A DNA stretch of 64,000 nucleotides from CAIQQQ01 sp037445025 (GTDB taxonomy: Bacteria > Pseudomonadota > Alphaproteobacteria > Acetobacterales > Acetobacteraceae), in the NCBI GenBank assembly GCA_037445025.1, contig JBBILI010000006.1:62001-126000 (forward strand), given 5' to 3'. Each line of letters opens with the position of its first letter. The first letter of the stretch is position 1. Made by a program: the position numbers and the translations under genes. Below, in pieces: positions 44,556-52,941 of the stretch. Under the pieces are notes generated by a model. The model saw nothing but the letters and a program-made list of their open reading frames with translations. It made no database searches and was not told the origin of the DNA.

Positions 44556-44876
44556 TCAGCTCTCGATCACGGCGCCGGTGGCCTTGGCCACGCGCACCTT
44601 GCGACCGTCTTCCAGCACGCGGAACCCAACCTTGGTCGGCTTATCGGACTTCGGGTCCACCAGCTTCAGGTTGGACAGATGGATAGTCGCCTCGACCTCC
44701 ACGATCCCACCGGGGTTGCCCATGCCGGTCGGCTTGGTGTGCTTCTTGGCGATGTTCACGCCCTGCACGACAGCGCGCTCGTCCTTCGGGATCACCCGCA
44801 GAACCTCGCCCCGCTTGCCGCGATCGGCTCCGGTGGTCACCAGAACGGTGTCACCCTTCTTGATGCGCGCAGCCAT
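44556..44876 (-). CDS. rplX: 50S ribosomal protein L24
   Basis: The protein has 106 residues from ATG 44876 (MAARIKKGDTVLVTTGADRG), a KOW-motif start. PTGMGNPGGIVEVEATIHLSNL and the terminal KSDKPTKVGFRVLEDGRKVR are typical. L24 starts large-subunit assembly near the exit tunnel. The start shares a base with the rplN stop (TGATG). Confidence 0.97.
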   Translation of the reverse strand: MAARIKKGDTVLVTTGADRGKRGEVLRVIPKDERAVVQGVNIAKKHTKPTGMGNPGGIVEVEATIHLSNLKLVDPKSDKPTKVGFRVLEDGRKVRVAKATGAVIES

Positions 44877-45244
44877 CACAGCACCTCCGGCGCAAGCGAG
44901 ATGATCTTCATGAATTTCTTCGCCCGCAGTTCGCGCACGACGGGGCCAAAGATGCGGGTGCCGATCGGCTCCTGCGACTTGTTGATCAGCACCGCTGCAT
45001 TCCGATCGAACCGGATGGCGCTGCCATCAGGACGGCGCACCGGGAACGAGGTGCGCACGATCACCGCCTGGTGCACGTCGCCCTTCTTCACCTTGCCACG
45101 GGGGATGGCGTCCTTGACGGACACCACGATGATGTCGCCGACCGACGCCGTCTTGCGCTTCGACCCGCCCAGCACCTTGATGCACTGAACGCGCCGCGCG
45201 CCGGAGTTGTCGGCAACCTCGAGATTGGCTTCTACCGCAATCAT
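44876..45244 (-). CDS. rplN: 50S ribosomal protein L14
   Basis: The protein has 122 residues and matches L14: MIAVEANLEVADNSGARRVQ, IKVLGGSKRKTASVGDIIVV, KDAIPRGKVKKGDVHQAVIV and the end LRAKKFMKIISLAPEVL. L14 lies at the subunit interface with L19 and binds the silencing factor RsfS. It begins the spc part of the cluster. Confidence 0.98.
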   Translation of the reverse strand: MIAVEANLEVADNSGARRVQCIKVLGGSKRKTASVGDIIVVSVKDAIPRGKVKKGDVHQAVIVRTSFPVRRPDGSAIRFDRNAAVLINKSQEPIGTRIFGPVVRELRAKKFMKIISLAPEVL

Positions 45245-45255
45245 CGCTTTGTTCC

Positions 45256-45546
45256 TTAGGCCGACATGAGCGCTGCGTCAGATGCAGGCTCCGGCACGGC
45301 GCCCAACGGCAGCCCGTTGCGCTCGACCACAATCCAGGTCTTGCGCTTGCTGATCGGACGGCATTCCTCGATGCGCACCGTGTCGCCGATCTTGCACAGA
45401 TTGGCGTCATCATGCGCGGCATACTTCTTGGAAAGCCGGATGAACTTCTTGTAAAGCGGGTGCATCACACGACGAGCAACAAGAACCGTCACGGTCTTGT
45501 CCATCTTGTCGCTGGTAACCCGCCCAGTGAGAACGCGCCGCGGCAT
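45256..45546 (-). CDS. rpsQ: 30S ribosomal protein S17
   Basis: The protein has 96 residues. The core MPRRVLTGRVTSDKMDKTVT, VARRVMHPLYKKFIRLSKKY and GDTVRIEECRPISKRKTW is standard S17. The last 20 residues form a short extra tail (LGAVPEPASDAALMSA) beyond the usual end. S17 is an early binder of 16S rRNA. It is the last gene of the S10 operon, 11 bases before rplN. Confidence 0.97.
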   Translation of the reverse strand: MPRRVLTGRVTSDKMDKTVTVLVARRVMHPLYKKFIRLSKKYAAHDDANLCKIGDTVRIEECRPISKRKTWIVVERNGLPLGAVPEPASDAALMSA

Positions 45547-45558
45547 CGCTCCCCTCCT

Positions 45559-45783
45559 TTACTGTGCAGCAACAGAAGAAGTGGACTTCTTCTGCAGCAT
45601 GATCGTCTTCACACGCGCGATGTCACGGCGCACCTGGCGCACCTGACCCACACCCTCGTTCTGCCCCGTCGCCCGCTGGAACCGCAGGTTGAACTGCGTC
45701 TTGCGGAGGTCGAGCAGCATCTGCTTCAGCTCGTCCGGGGACTTCGCCCGCAGATCGGCGGGCTTGGCTTCCTTGCTCATCAT
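45559..45783 (-). CDS. rpmC: 50S ribosomal protein L29
   Basis: The protein has 74 residues. Two tandem ATGs (45783 and 45780) precede SKEAKPADLRAKSPDELKQM; the first overlaps the rplP stop (ATGA) and is used here. LLDLRKTQFNLRFQRATGQ is the L29 signature. The C-terminus ends with a Ser/Ala tail. L29 lies at the exit tunnel and helps bind trigger factor and SRP. Confidence 0.96.
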   Translation of the reverse strand: MMSKEAKPADLRAKSPDELKQMLLDLRKTQFNLRFQRATGQNEGVGQVRQVRRDIARVKTIMLQKKSTSSVAAQ

Positions 45784-46196
45784 GCATCTCCCAGGCGGGT
45801 GATGAACTTGGTCCGGATCGGCAGCTTCGCCGCACCAAGGCTCAGCGCTTCGCGCGCCAGCTCGGCCGGCACGCCGTCGATCTCGAACATGATGCGGCCC
45901 GGGGCGACCCGCGCCACCCAGAACTCAGGCGCACCCTTGCCCGAACCCATGCGCACTTCCTGCGGCTTCTGCGATACCGGCACATCCGGGAAGATCCGGA
46001 TCCACACGCGCCCGGCGCGCTTCATCGCACGCGTGATCGCGCGGCGCGCCGCCTCGATCTGGCGAGCGGTGATCCGCTCCGGCTCCATCGCCTTCAGCCC
46101 GAACTGGCCGAAGTTCAGCGAGGTGCCGCCCTTCGCCACGCCCTTGATACGACCCTTATGGGCCTTGCGGAACTTGGTCCGCTTCGGAGACATCAT
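45780..46196 (-). CDS. rplP: 50S ribosomal protein L16
   Basis: The protein has 138 residues. It opens MMSPKRTKFRKAHKGRIKGV and has the segments FGLKAMEPERITARQIEAAR, IRIFPDVPVSQKPQEVRMGS and GKGAPEFWVARVAPGRIMFE. L16 contacts the acceptor arm of A-site tRNA. It lies 12 bases after rpsC. Confidence 0.98.
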   Translation of the reverse strand: MMSPKRTKFRKAHKGRIKGVAKGGTSLNFGQFGLKAMEPERITARQIEAARRAITRAMKRAGRVWIRIFPDVPVSQKPQEVRMGSGKGAPEFWVARVAPGRIMFEIDGVPAELAREALSLGAAKLPIRTKFITRLGDA

Positions 46197-46208
46197 CTCA
46201 CTGCATCC

Positions 46209-46886
46209 TTACCGCTGCGGCGCCTGTTCGGCGGCCCGGCGATCCTGCGCCATCGGGTCGTTGGCCAGGATCTCGCCCTTGAAGATCCAAACCTTCACGC
46301 CGCACGTGCCATACGTGGTCTTCGCCGTCGCCACGCCGAAATCGATATCCGCGCGCAGCGTGTGCAAAGGCACCCGCCCTTCGCGATACCACTCGACGCG
46401 GGCAATCTCGGCCCCACCCAGTCGGCCGCCGCAGTTGATGCGGATGCCCTGGGCGCCCAGCCGCATCGCCGACTGCACCGCCCGCTTCATCGCACGGCGA
46501 AACGCCACGCGACGCTCGAGCTGCTGGGCGATGTTCTCGGCCACCAGCGTGGCGTCGATCTCAGGCTTGCGGATCTCAACGATGTTGAGCGAAACCTCGC
46601 TCTTGGCCATCTTGGTGAGATCCTTGCGCAGCGTCTCGATGTCCTGGCCCTTCTTGCCGATGACAACGCCGGGACGCGCCGCATAGATCGTCACCCGCGG
46701 CTTCTTGGCCGGACGCTCGATCACCACGCGCGACACGCCGGCACCGGCGAGCTTCTTGCGCAGATGCGCCCGCAGGCTGAGATCGCCGTGCAGCAGCTTC
46801 GCGTAATCAGCATCGGCGAACCAGCGGCTGTCCCACGTGCGGTTGATGCCCAGGCGCAGGCCGATCGGATTGACTTTATGACCCAT
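46209..46886 (-). CDS. rpsC: 30S ribosomal protein S3
   Basis: The protein has 225 residues from ATG 46886 (MGHKVNPIGLRLGINRTWDS), one base after the rplV stop. The KH domain has VIGKKGQDIETLRKDL. GRLGGAEIARVEWYREGRVP and LRADIDFGVATAKTTYGTCG are the C-terminal S3 signature. S3 helps line the mRNA entry site. Confidence 0.98.
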   Translation of the reverse strand: MGHKVNPIGLRLGINRTWDSRWFADADYAKLLHGDLSLRAHLRKKLAGAGVSRVVIERPAKKPRVTIYAARPGVVIGKKGQDIETLRKDLTKMAKSEVSLNIVEIRKPEIDATLVAENIAQQLERRVAFRRAMKRAVQSAMRLGAQGIRINCGGRLGGAEIARVEWYREGRVPLHTLRADIDFGVATAKTTYGTCGVKVWIFKGEILANDPMAQDRRAAEQAPQR

Positions 46887-46887
46887 G

Positions 46888-47298
46888 TTACGCGGCCTCC
46901 TGCGATGCGACCGAAGGCGGCAGTTCCTGCGAACGCTCGGCGACCACGATCTTGATATGGCTGAACCACTTCTCGATGCGTGCCGAACGGCCACGGCCAC
47001 GTGCGTGGAAGCGACGCATCACGACAGACTTGCCGACCTCGGCGCGGGTCACCACGAGGCGATCCACATCGAGCTGGTGGTTGTTCTCAGCATTGGCGAT
47101 GGCGCTCTCCAGAACCTTCTTCACCTGCTGCGCGATGCGCCGCTTGGAGAAGGTCAGGGTCGCGACAGCGGAGGAAGCCGGCTGGTTGCGGATAAGACCG
47201 GCCACCAGGTTCAGCTTGCGCGGGCTGATGCGGATGTTGTGCAGGATCGCCTGCGCTTCCGTGTCAGCCAGATTGCGCGGATGTTTCGGCTTGCTCAT
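46888..47298 (-). CDS. rplV: 50S ribosomal protein L22
   Basis: The protein has 136 residues. It has RISPRKLNLVAGLIRNQPAS, the long helix AIANAENNHQLDVDRLVV and the C-terminal loop MRRFHARGRGRSARIEKWFS that reaches the exit tunnel and the erythromycin-binding region. It lies one base after rpsS. Confidence 0.98.
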   Translation of the reverse strand: MSKPKHPRNLADTEAQAILHNIRISPRKLNLVAGLIRNQPASSAVATLTFSKRRIAQQVKKVLESAIANAENNHQLDVDRLVVTRAEVGKSVVMRRFHARGRGRSARIEKWFSHIKIVVAERSQELPPSVASQEAA

Positions 47299-47299
47299 A

Positions 47300-47578
47300 T
47301 CAGCCCCGCTTCGCCTTCTTGTCCGACGAGTGGCCGGTGAAGGTCCGCGTCGGCGAGAACTCGCCGAACTTGTGACCCACCATGTTCTCGGTCACCTGCA
47401 CCGGCAGGAACTTGTGGCCATTGTAGACGCCGAACACGAGGCCGACGAACTGCGGCAGGATGGTCGAGCGGCGCGACCAGATCTTGATGATCTCGTTGCG
47501 GCCCGACGCCTTCGCGGCTTCGGCCTTGCCCAGCATGTACCCGTCGACGAACGGGCCTTTCCAGATGGAACGAGCCAT
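47300..47578 (-). CDS. rpsS: 30S ribosomal protein S19
   Basis: The protein has 92 residues. MARSIWKGPFVDGYMLGKAE, IKIWSRRSTILPQFVGLVFG and FGEFSPTRTFTGHSSDKKAK are all typical S19 blocks. S19 lies in the head and forms a complex with S13. It lies three bases after rplB. Confidence 0.98.
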   Translation of the reverse strand: MARSIWKGPFVDGYMLGKAEAAKASGRNEIIKIWSRRSTILPQFVGLVFGVYNGHKFLPVQVTENMVGHKFGEFSPTRTFTGHSSDKKAKRG

Positions 47579-47581
47579 GGC

Positions 47582-48412
47582 TCACTTCCCCTTGTTGCGG
47601 CGACGGATGATCAGGCTATCCGTCCGCTTGTTCACACGTGTCTTGTAGCCCTTGGTCGGCTTGCCCCACGGCGTGACCGGATGACGGCCGCCCGAGGTCC
47701 GGCCTTCACCACCGCCATGCGGGTGATCGACCGGGTTCATGACCACACCGCGCTGATGCGGCTTGCGGCCCAGCCACCGCGAACGACCGGCCTTGCCGAG
47801 CGACTGGTTCGAGTTGTCCGGGTTGGACACCGCACCGATCGTCGCCATGCACTCGCCGCGGACAACCCGCAGCTCGCCGCTCATCAGCTTCACCTGGGCG
47901 TAGCCGCTGTCCTTGCCGACCAGCTGGGCGAACTGCCCGGCCGAGCGCGCCATCTTGCCACCGGCACCGGGCTTCAGCTCGATGTTGTGGATGATGGTGC
48001 CCACCGGGATCTGCCCGATCTGCATCGCGTTGCCCGGCTTGATGTCGACCTTCACGCCGGCAATCACCGGGTCGCCGGCCTTCACGCGCTGCGGCGCCAG
48101 GATATAGGCGAGCTCGCCGTCCTGATATTTCACCAGCGCGATGAACGCCGTGCGGTTCGGATCGTATTCCAGCCGCTCGATCACGCCCGGCACGTCATAC
48201 TTGCGACGGCGGAAATCCACCACGCGGTAGGACTGCTTGTGTCCGCCGCCCCGGAACCGGCTGGTGATGTGGCCATGCTGGTTGCGGCCGCCGGAATGGG
48301 ACTTGCCCATCGTCAGCGCCTTCACCGGCTTGCCCTTCCACAGGCCGCTGCGGTCGATCAGCACCGTGCCGCGCAGCGACGCGGTGACGGGCTTGAAATT
48401 CTTCAGTGCCAT
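47582..48412 (-). CDS. rplB: 50S ribosomal protein L2
   Basis: The protein has 276 residues. It contains the N-terminal LKNFKPVTASLRGTVLIDRS, GGRNQHGHITSRFRGGGHK and the C-terminal RGVVMNPVDHPHGGGEGRTS, where the conserved His of the peptidyl-transferase region lies in VDHPHGGGEG. L2 is needed for subunit joining and peptide transfer. Confidence 0.98.
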   Translation of the reverse strand: MALKNFKPVTASLRGTVLIDRSGLWKGKPVKALTMGKSHSGGRNQHGHITSRFRGGGHKQSYRVVDFRRRKYDVPGVIERLEYDPNRTAFIALVKYQDGELAYILAPQRVKAGDPVIAGVKVDIKPGNAMQIGQIPVGTIIHNIELKPGAGGKMARSAGQFAQLVGKDSGYAQVKLMSGELRVVRGECMATIGAVSNPDNSNQSLGKAGRSRWLGRKPHQRGVVMNPVDHPHGGGEGRTSGGRHPVTPWGKPTKGYKTRVNKRTDSLIIRRRNKGK

Positions 48413-48428
48413 CGGTCGTCTTTCCCGA

Positions 48429-48767
48429 TCACGCCAGCCCGGTGGTCAAGTCGATCGACTGACCAGCGGCGAGCGTCACATAAGCCTTCTTCACGTCCGA
48501 CCGGACACCCGGGCGGCCGCGGAAGCGCTTCGTCTTCCCCTTCGCCACCAGCGTGTTCACCCCGGTCACCTTCACCCCGAACAGGCCTTCGACAGCGGCC
48601 TTGATCTCCGGCTTGGTGCTGTCGATGGCGACCCGGAACACCACCTGGTTTTTCTCGCCCAGCAGCGTCGCCTTCTCGGTGACCACGGGCGTGCGGATGA
48701 TTGTATACATCGCCTCGCGCGACAGCACGTTCTTGCGCTTCTTCGCGGTCTTGACTGTCTCGCTCAT
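48429..48767 (-). CDS. rplW: 50S ribosomal protein L23
   Basis: The protein has 112 residues. Landmarks are MYTIIRTPVVTEKATLLGEK, VVFRVAIDSTKPEIKAAVEG and LFGVKVTGVNTLVAKGK. About 15 extra N-terminal residues (MSETVKTAKKRKNVL) precede the usual start. L23 lies at the exit tunnel and is a dock for SRP and trigger factor. The start overlaps the rplD stop by four bases. Confidence 0.97.
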   Translation of the reverse strand: MSETVKTAKKRKNVLSREAMYTIIRTPVVTEKATLLGEKNQVVFRVAIDSTKPEIKAAVEGLFGVKVTGVNTLVAKGKTKRFRGRPGVRSDVKKAYVTLAAGQSIDLTTGLA

Positions 48768-49378
48768 GCCAGGCGCTCCTTCAGGCCAGCAAGTCCGGCC
48801 GTGGTGATGGCCAGCACATCGTGGTTGAGGATGTCGTAGACGTTGGCGCCGATCGTCGGCAGCACGTCCAGACCATGGATGTTGCGGCTCGCCAACAGGA
48901 ACTGCCCGTCCACCTCATGGTCGACGATCAACGCCGAGGACCAGCCCAGCGCCTTGATCTTCAGCGCCAGCTCCTTGGTCTTGGCAGCGCCGGTCGCAGC
49001 ATCCAGCACGACGAGCTTGCCGTCCGCCTGCTTCTGCGACAGCGCCGACATCAGGCCGAGACGACGCACCTTCTTCGGCAGGTCATAGCCATGGTCGCGC
49101 ACGACCGGGCCATGCACCACACCGCCGGTGCGGAACTGCGGCGCCCGCAGCGAGCCCTGACGGGCGTTGCCGGTGCCCTTCTGCTTGTAAGGCTTCTTGG
49201 TCGTGCCGGAGACCTCGCCCATGCCCTTCGTGCGGTGGTTGCCCGACCGCCGCTTGGACAGCTGCCAGTGCACCACGCGCGCCATGATGTCCTGGCGCGG
49301 GGCGATGGCGAAGATCTCGTCGGGCAGCTCGGCGGTGCCGGCGCTGCCATTGTCGAGGGTTTTGATTTCGATCTGCAT
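48764..49378 (-). CDS. rplD: 50S ribosomal protein L4
   Basis: The protein has 204 residues. It includes RQDIMARVVHWQLSKRRSGN, the tunnel-loop KPYKQKGTGNARQGSLRAPQ and GGVVHGPVVRDHGYDLPKKV. In E. coli L4 represses the S10 operon by attenuation; whether it does so here cannot be seen. It lies 11 bases after rplC. Confidence 0.98.
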   Translation of the reverse strand: MQIEIKTLDNGSAGTAELPDEIFAIAPRQDIMARVVHWQLSKRRSGNHRTKGMGEVSGTTKKPYKQKGTGNARQGSLRAPQFRTGGVVHGPVVRDHGYDLPKKVRRLGLMSALSQKQADGKLVVLDAATGAAKTKELALKIKALGWSSALIVDHEVDGQFLLASRNIHGLDVLPTIGANVYDILNHDVLAITTAGLAGLKERLA

Positions 49379-49389
49379 TGTCCTGCTCC

Positions 49390-50124
49390 TCAGACCGCAG
49401 CCGCGTCAGCGGCAGCTTGAGACGCACGCGCCACGTCAGCAGCGACGGGAGCCGCACGCAGACCCGCCGGATACGGCGCTGCCGGGTTGCGATCCTTCTT
49501 GATCGCATCGCGCACCAGCACATAGCCGTTCTTCGCCCCGGGCACGGCGCCCTTCACGAAGACCAGGCCCTTGTCGGCATCGACATGCGCGATCTCAAGG
49601 TTGAGCGTGGTGATCCGCTCCTGGCCGAGATGGCCGGCCATCTTCTTGTTCTTGAAGGTCTTGCCGGGATCCTGACGGTTGCCGGTCGAACCGTGCGAAC
49701 GGTGCGACACCGACACGCCGTGCGAGGCCTCGAGACCGGCGAAGTTCCAGCGCTTCATCGCGCCGGCGAAACCCTTGCCCTTCGAGATGCCGCAGACATC
49801 GACCTTCTGGCCGACCACGAAATGATCCGCCGACAGATACGAACCGGTCTCGATCAGCGCGTCCTCAGACACGCGGAACTCCACCAGCTTGCACTTCGGT
49901 TCCACCTTCGCAGCCGCGAAATGGCCCTTGTTCGGCTGGGTGACGTTCTTCACCTTCGCCGTGCCCCAGCCGAGCTGGAGGGCCGTATAACCGTCCTTCT
50001 CCTGGGTGCGCTGCTGCACCACCTGCACCTCATCGAGGTGCAGGACTGTGACCGGCACATGCGTGCCGTCAACCTTGAACAGCCGGGTCATGCCCAGCTT
50101 CTTCGCTACCAGTCCTGTCCGCAT
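49390..50124 (-). CDS. rplC: 50S ribosomal protein L3
   Basis: The protein has 244 residues. The core has MRTGLVAKKLGMTRLFKVDG, GISKGKGFAGAMKRWNFAG and SHGVSVSHRSHGSTGNRQDP, with the glutamine methylation site context at GNRQDPGK. The last 35 residues form an Ala-rich tail (AADVARASQAAADAAAV) beyond the E. coli end. L3 is an early-assembly protein near the peptidyl-transferase centre. Confidence 0.97.
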   Translation of the reverse strand: MRTGLVAKKLGMTRLFKVDGTHVPVTVLHLDEVQVVQQRTQEKDGYTALQLGWGTAKVKNVTQPNKGHFAAAKVEPKCKLVEFRVSEDALIETGSYLSADHFVVGQKVDVCGISKGKGFAGAMKRWNFAGLEASHGVSVSHRSHGSTGNRQDPGKTFKNKKMAGHLGQERITTLNLEIAHVDADKGLVFVKGAVPGAKNGYVLVRDAIKKDRNPAAPYPAGLRAAPVAADVARASQAAADAAAV

Positions 50125-50215
50125 CTCTCTCTTCCCCAGAGGGACCTCACGGGCGAGCCCGGTCAGCGGTCCTTAGGCCAAAAATCCGATGTCCCACGGG
50201 GACACCGGTCTCAAC

Positions 50216-50524
50216 TCAAATCTTGATCTCGACGTCCACGCCGGCGGCAAGATCCAGCTTCATCAGCGCGTCCACCGTCTGCGGTGTCGGCTCGACAATG
50301 TCGAGAAGGCGGCGATGGGTCCGGATCTCGAACTGCTCGCGGCTCTTCTTGTCAACATGCGGGCTGCGGTTCACGGTGAAACGCTCGATATGCGTGGGCA
50401 GCGGGATCGGCCCGCGCACCCGCGCACCGGTGCGCTTGGCCGTGTTCACGATCTCCTTGGTGCTGTTGTCGAGCACACGGTGATCATAGGCCTTGAGCCT
50501 GATGCGGATATTCTGGCTGTCCAT
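50216..50524 (-). CDS. rpsJ: 30S ribosomal protein S10
   Basis: The protein has 102 residues from ATG 50524 (MDSQNIRIRLKAYDHRVLDN). The loop VRGPIPLPTHIERFTVNRSP and HVDKKSREQFEIRTHRRL are typical. S10 is the transcription antitermination partner of NusB as well as a ribosomal protein. It starts the S10 operon, 56 bases after tuf, and is preceded by a hairpin. Confidence 0.98.
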   Translation of the reverse strand: MDSQNIRIRLKAYDHRVLDNSTKEIVNTAKRTGARVRGPIPLPTHIERFTVNRSPHVDKKSREQFEIRTHRRLLDIVEPTPQTVDALMKLDLAAGVDVEIKI

Positions 50525-50542
50525 AACGCGATCTTTCATGCC

Positions 50543-50564
50543 GCCCGGGGTTTGACCCCCGGGC
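50543..50564 (-). promoter_or_regulatory. hairpin between tuf and rpsJ
   Basis: gcccgggg (50543-50550) pairs with ccccgggc (50557-50564) around a six-base loop, right after the tuf stop and 20 bases before rpsJ. No T run follows on the - strand. It may slow or process the transcript between the str and S10 parts of the cluster. Confidence 0.5.
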
Positions 50565-50580
50565 GTCCCTCTCGTCTGAC

Positions 50581-51795
50581 TTATTTCTTGGCCGGGACCG
50601 GCGCCTTGTCGGCGCTGATCGAAGCCACCACGCCGGCGCCGACGGTGCGGCCACCTTCACGGATAGCGAAACGCAGACCTTCGTCCATCGCAATCGGCTG
50701 GATCAGCTCGACATCCATCGACACGTTGTCGCCGGGCATCACCATCTCGACCGTCGCGGGCAGCGACACGATGCCGGTCACATCCGTGGTGCGGAAGTAG
50801 AACTGCGGGCGATAATTGGTGAAGAACGGCGTGTGACGGCCACCCTCTTCCTTCGTCAGGATATATGCCTCGGCCTTGAAGTTCTTGTGCGGCTTGATGG
50901 TCCCCGGCTTGGCCAGAACCTGGCCGCGCTCCACGTCCTCACGCTTCGTGCCGCGCAGCAGGGCGCCGATGTTGTCGCCGGCCTGGCCCTGGTCGAGCAG
51001 CTTGCGGAACATTTCAACGCCCGTCACCGTCGTCTTCACGGTGTCGCGGATGCCGACGATCTCGACTTCCTCGCCCACCTTCACGATGCCGGCCTCGACG
51101 CGGCCGGTCACCACGGTGCCGCGGCCGGAGATCGAGAACACGTCCTCGATCGGCATGATGAACGGCTTGTCCAGCGCGCGCATCGGCTGCGGGATGTATT
51201 CGTCCACCGCCGCCATCAGCTTGAGGATCGACTCACGGCCGATGGCCGGCTGCTCGTCCTTCAGGGCGCAGGCGGCCGAACCCATGATGATGGGGATATC
51301 GTCGCCCGGGAACTGGTAGCTGCTCAGCAGCTCGCGCACTTCCATCTCGACGAGCTCGACGAGGTCGGGGTCGGCGATGTCCATCTTGTTGAGGAACACC
51401 ACCAGCGCCGGCACGCCGACCTGGCGGGCGAGCAGGATGTGCTCGCGGGTCTGCGGCATCGGGCCGTCAGCGGCTGACACCACCAGGATCGCGCCGTCCA
51501 TCTGCGCGGCACCGGTGATCATGTTCTTCACATAGTCAGCGTGGCCAGGGCAGTCGACATGGGCATAGTGGCGGTTGGCGGTCTCGTATTCCACATGCGC
51601 GGTCGAGATCGTGATGCCACGGGCGCGCTCTTCCGGCGCCTTGTCGATCTGGTCATACGCCGTGAACGTCGCACCGCCGGTCTCGGCCAGCACCTTCGTA
51701 ATGGCCGCGGTCAGCGACGTCTTGCCATGGTCCACATGGCCGATCGTGCCGATGTTGCAGTGCGGCTTGTTGCGCTCAAATTTCGCCTTGGCCAT
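50581..51795 (-). CDS. tuf: elongation factor Tu
   Basis: The protein has 404 residues. The G motifs are all present: GHVDHGKT (19-26, G1), the DCPGHADY switch II segment (G3), NKMD (G4) and GSAAC (G5). Domain 2 and 3 blocks (GRGTVVTGRVEAG, YRPQFYFRTTDVTG, GGRTVGAGVV) follow. The C-terminus carries a few extra residues (SADKAPVPAKK) beyond the usual end. EF-Tu-GTP brings aminoacyl-tRNA to the A site. It directly follows rpsG; fusA, which normally lies between them, is absent. Confidence 0.98.
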   Translation of the reverse strand: MAKAKFERNKPHCNIGTIGHVDHGKTSLTAAITKVLAETGGATFTAYDQIDKAPEERARGITISTAHVEYETANRHYAHVDCPGHADYVKNMITGAAQMDGAILVVSAADGPMPQTREHILLARQVGVPALVVFLNKMDIADPDLVELVEMEVRELLSSYQFPGDDIPIIMGSAACALKDEQPAIGRESILKLMAAVDEYIPQPMRALDKPFIMPIEDVFSISGRGTVVTGRVEAGIVKVGEEVEIVGIRDTVKTTVTGVEMFRKLLDQGQAGDNIGALLRGTKREDVERGQVLAKPGTIKPHKNFKAEAYILTKEEGGRHTPFFTNYRPQFYFRTTDVTGIVSLPATVEMVMPGDNVSMDVELIQPIAMDEGLRFAIREGGRTVGAGVVASISADKAPVPAKK

Positions 51796-51847
51796 CGTAC
51801 TCTCCGTGCCCGATCCGAGATCCGGGGGTTTGGTTTAGACTTTTAAC

Positions 51848-52324
51848 TTACCAGCGGTAATGGCTGAAAGCCTTGTTGGCTTCGGCCATGCGATGCGTGT
51901 CTTCGCGCTTCTTCACGGCCGACCCACGGTTGTTCACCGCATCCATCAGCTCGTTGCTCAGCCGCTCTTCCATCGTGTGCTCACCCCGCTTGCGCGAGCT
52001 GTCGATGATCCAGCGGATCGCCAACGCCTGCCGGCGCTCGGTGCGAACCTCGACCGGCACCTGATACGTGGCACCGCCGACGCGGCGCGAACGCACCTCG
52101 ACGGCCGGCTTCACATTGTCCAGCGCCTCGTGGAACATGCGGACCGGATCGGCCGCAGGGCCTCCACGCTTCTTCATCACTTCCATCGCGCCGTAGACGA
52201 TCGTCTCGGCGGCGGACTTCTTGCCGTCATACATCAGCGCATTCATGAAGCGCGTGATGACGGTATCGCCGAACTTCGCGTCCGGCAGGATTTCGCGCTT
52301 GGTGGCGCGGCGACGGCGGCTCAT
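51848..52324 (-). CDS. rpsG: 30S ribosomal protein S7
   Basis: The protein has 158 residues from ATG 52324 (MSRRRRATKREILPDAKFGD). FMNALMYDGKKSAAETIVYG, VRSRRVGGATYQVPVEVR and the terminal MAEANKAFSHYRW are typical. S7 begins assembly of the head. The gap to tuf is only 52 bases. Codons further upstream in frame overlap rpsL and are not part of the gene. Confidence 0.98.
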   Translation of the reverse strand: MSRRRRATKREILPDAKFGDTVITRFMNALMYDGKKSAAETIVYGAMEVMKKRGGPAADPVRMFHEALDNVKPAVEVRSRRVGGATYQVPVEVRTERRQALAIRWIIDSSRKRGEHTMEERLSNELMDAVNNRGSAVKKREDTHRMAEANKAFSHYRW

Positions 52325-52337
52325 GGCGTTCCCTCTC

Positions 52338-52709
52338 TCACTTCGGACGCTTGGCGCCGTAGAGCGACCGGCGCTTGCGGCGCTTCGGCAGGCCCTGCGT
52401 GTCCAGAACGCCGCGCAGGATGTGATAGCGCACACCCGGCAAGTCCTTCACGCGGCCACCACGGATCAGGACCACGGAGTGCTCCTGCAGGTTGTGGCCT
52501 TCACCGGGGATGTAGCTCACCACCTCGAAGCCGTTCGTGAGCCGCACCTTGGCGACCTTACGCAGCGCCGAGTTCGGCTTCTTCGGGGTCGTCGTGTAGA
52601 CGCGCGTGCAAACGCCGCGCTTCTGCGGGCAACCCTGAAGGGCCGGAACCTTGTTCCGCTTCGGGGCAGGTTCGCGGCCACTCGCGATCAGCTGGTTGAT
52701 GGTCGGCAT
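52338..52709 (-). CDS. rpsL: 30S ribosomal protein S12
   Basis: The protein has 123 residues. It contains TTTPKKPNSALRKVAKVRL and IRGGRVKDLPGVRYHILRG. The positions linked to streptomycin response (K43 and K88) have the wild-type Lys, so no resistance change is visible. S12 controls decoding accuracy. It is the first gene of the str operon here, with a promoter about 190 bases upstream. Confidence 0.98.
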   Translation of the reverse strand: MPTINQLIASGREPAPKRNKVPALQGCPQKRGVCTRVYTTTPKKPNSALRKVAKVRLTNGFEVVSYIPGEGHNLQEHSVVLIRGGRVKDLPGVRYHILRGVLDTQGLPKRRKRRSLYGAKRPK

Positions 52710-52892
52710 ACGCCCTCTTTCACACTCACAAGATCAAACCCACGAAAGCCTGCTTCCAAAGACAATCCCCACAGCCGGTGGATCAACCACCCTGCGGGGT
52801 CCAACAGACGAAAGGCCTAGCGCCAAACAAGGCAGTACCATTCGCATCGGTGCCAACAGAAGCAACCCGCCAGGGGTCACCTAAGGGCGCGG

Positions 52893-52921
52893 AACCTACG
52901 AGCGCGCCTGGGGTGAGTCAA
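52893..52921 (-). promoter_or_regulatory. sigma70-like promoter of the rpsL operon
   Basis: On the - strand TTGACT (52921-52916) is followed after 17 bases by TAGGTT (52898-52893). It lies about 185 bases before the rpsL start, in the 405-base gap after rpoC. The rest of the gap up to rpsL shows no gene; its upstream part is the palindromic element at 52942-53114. Confidence 0.6.
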
Positions 52922-52941
52922 GCGGTGATCGCCGGGGGGAA

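Noticed and set aside
52710..52941. Small + strand frame in the rpsL upstream gap
   Set aside because: It overlaps the likely rpsL promoter and leader, has no recognisable motif and lacks a ribosome binding site.
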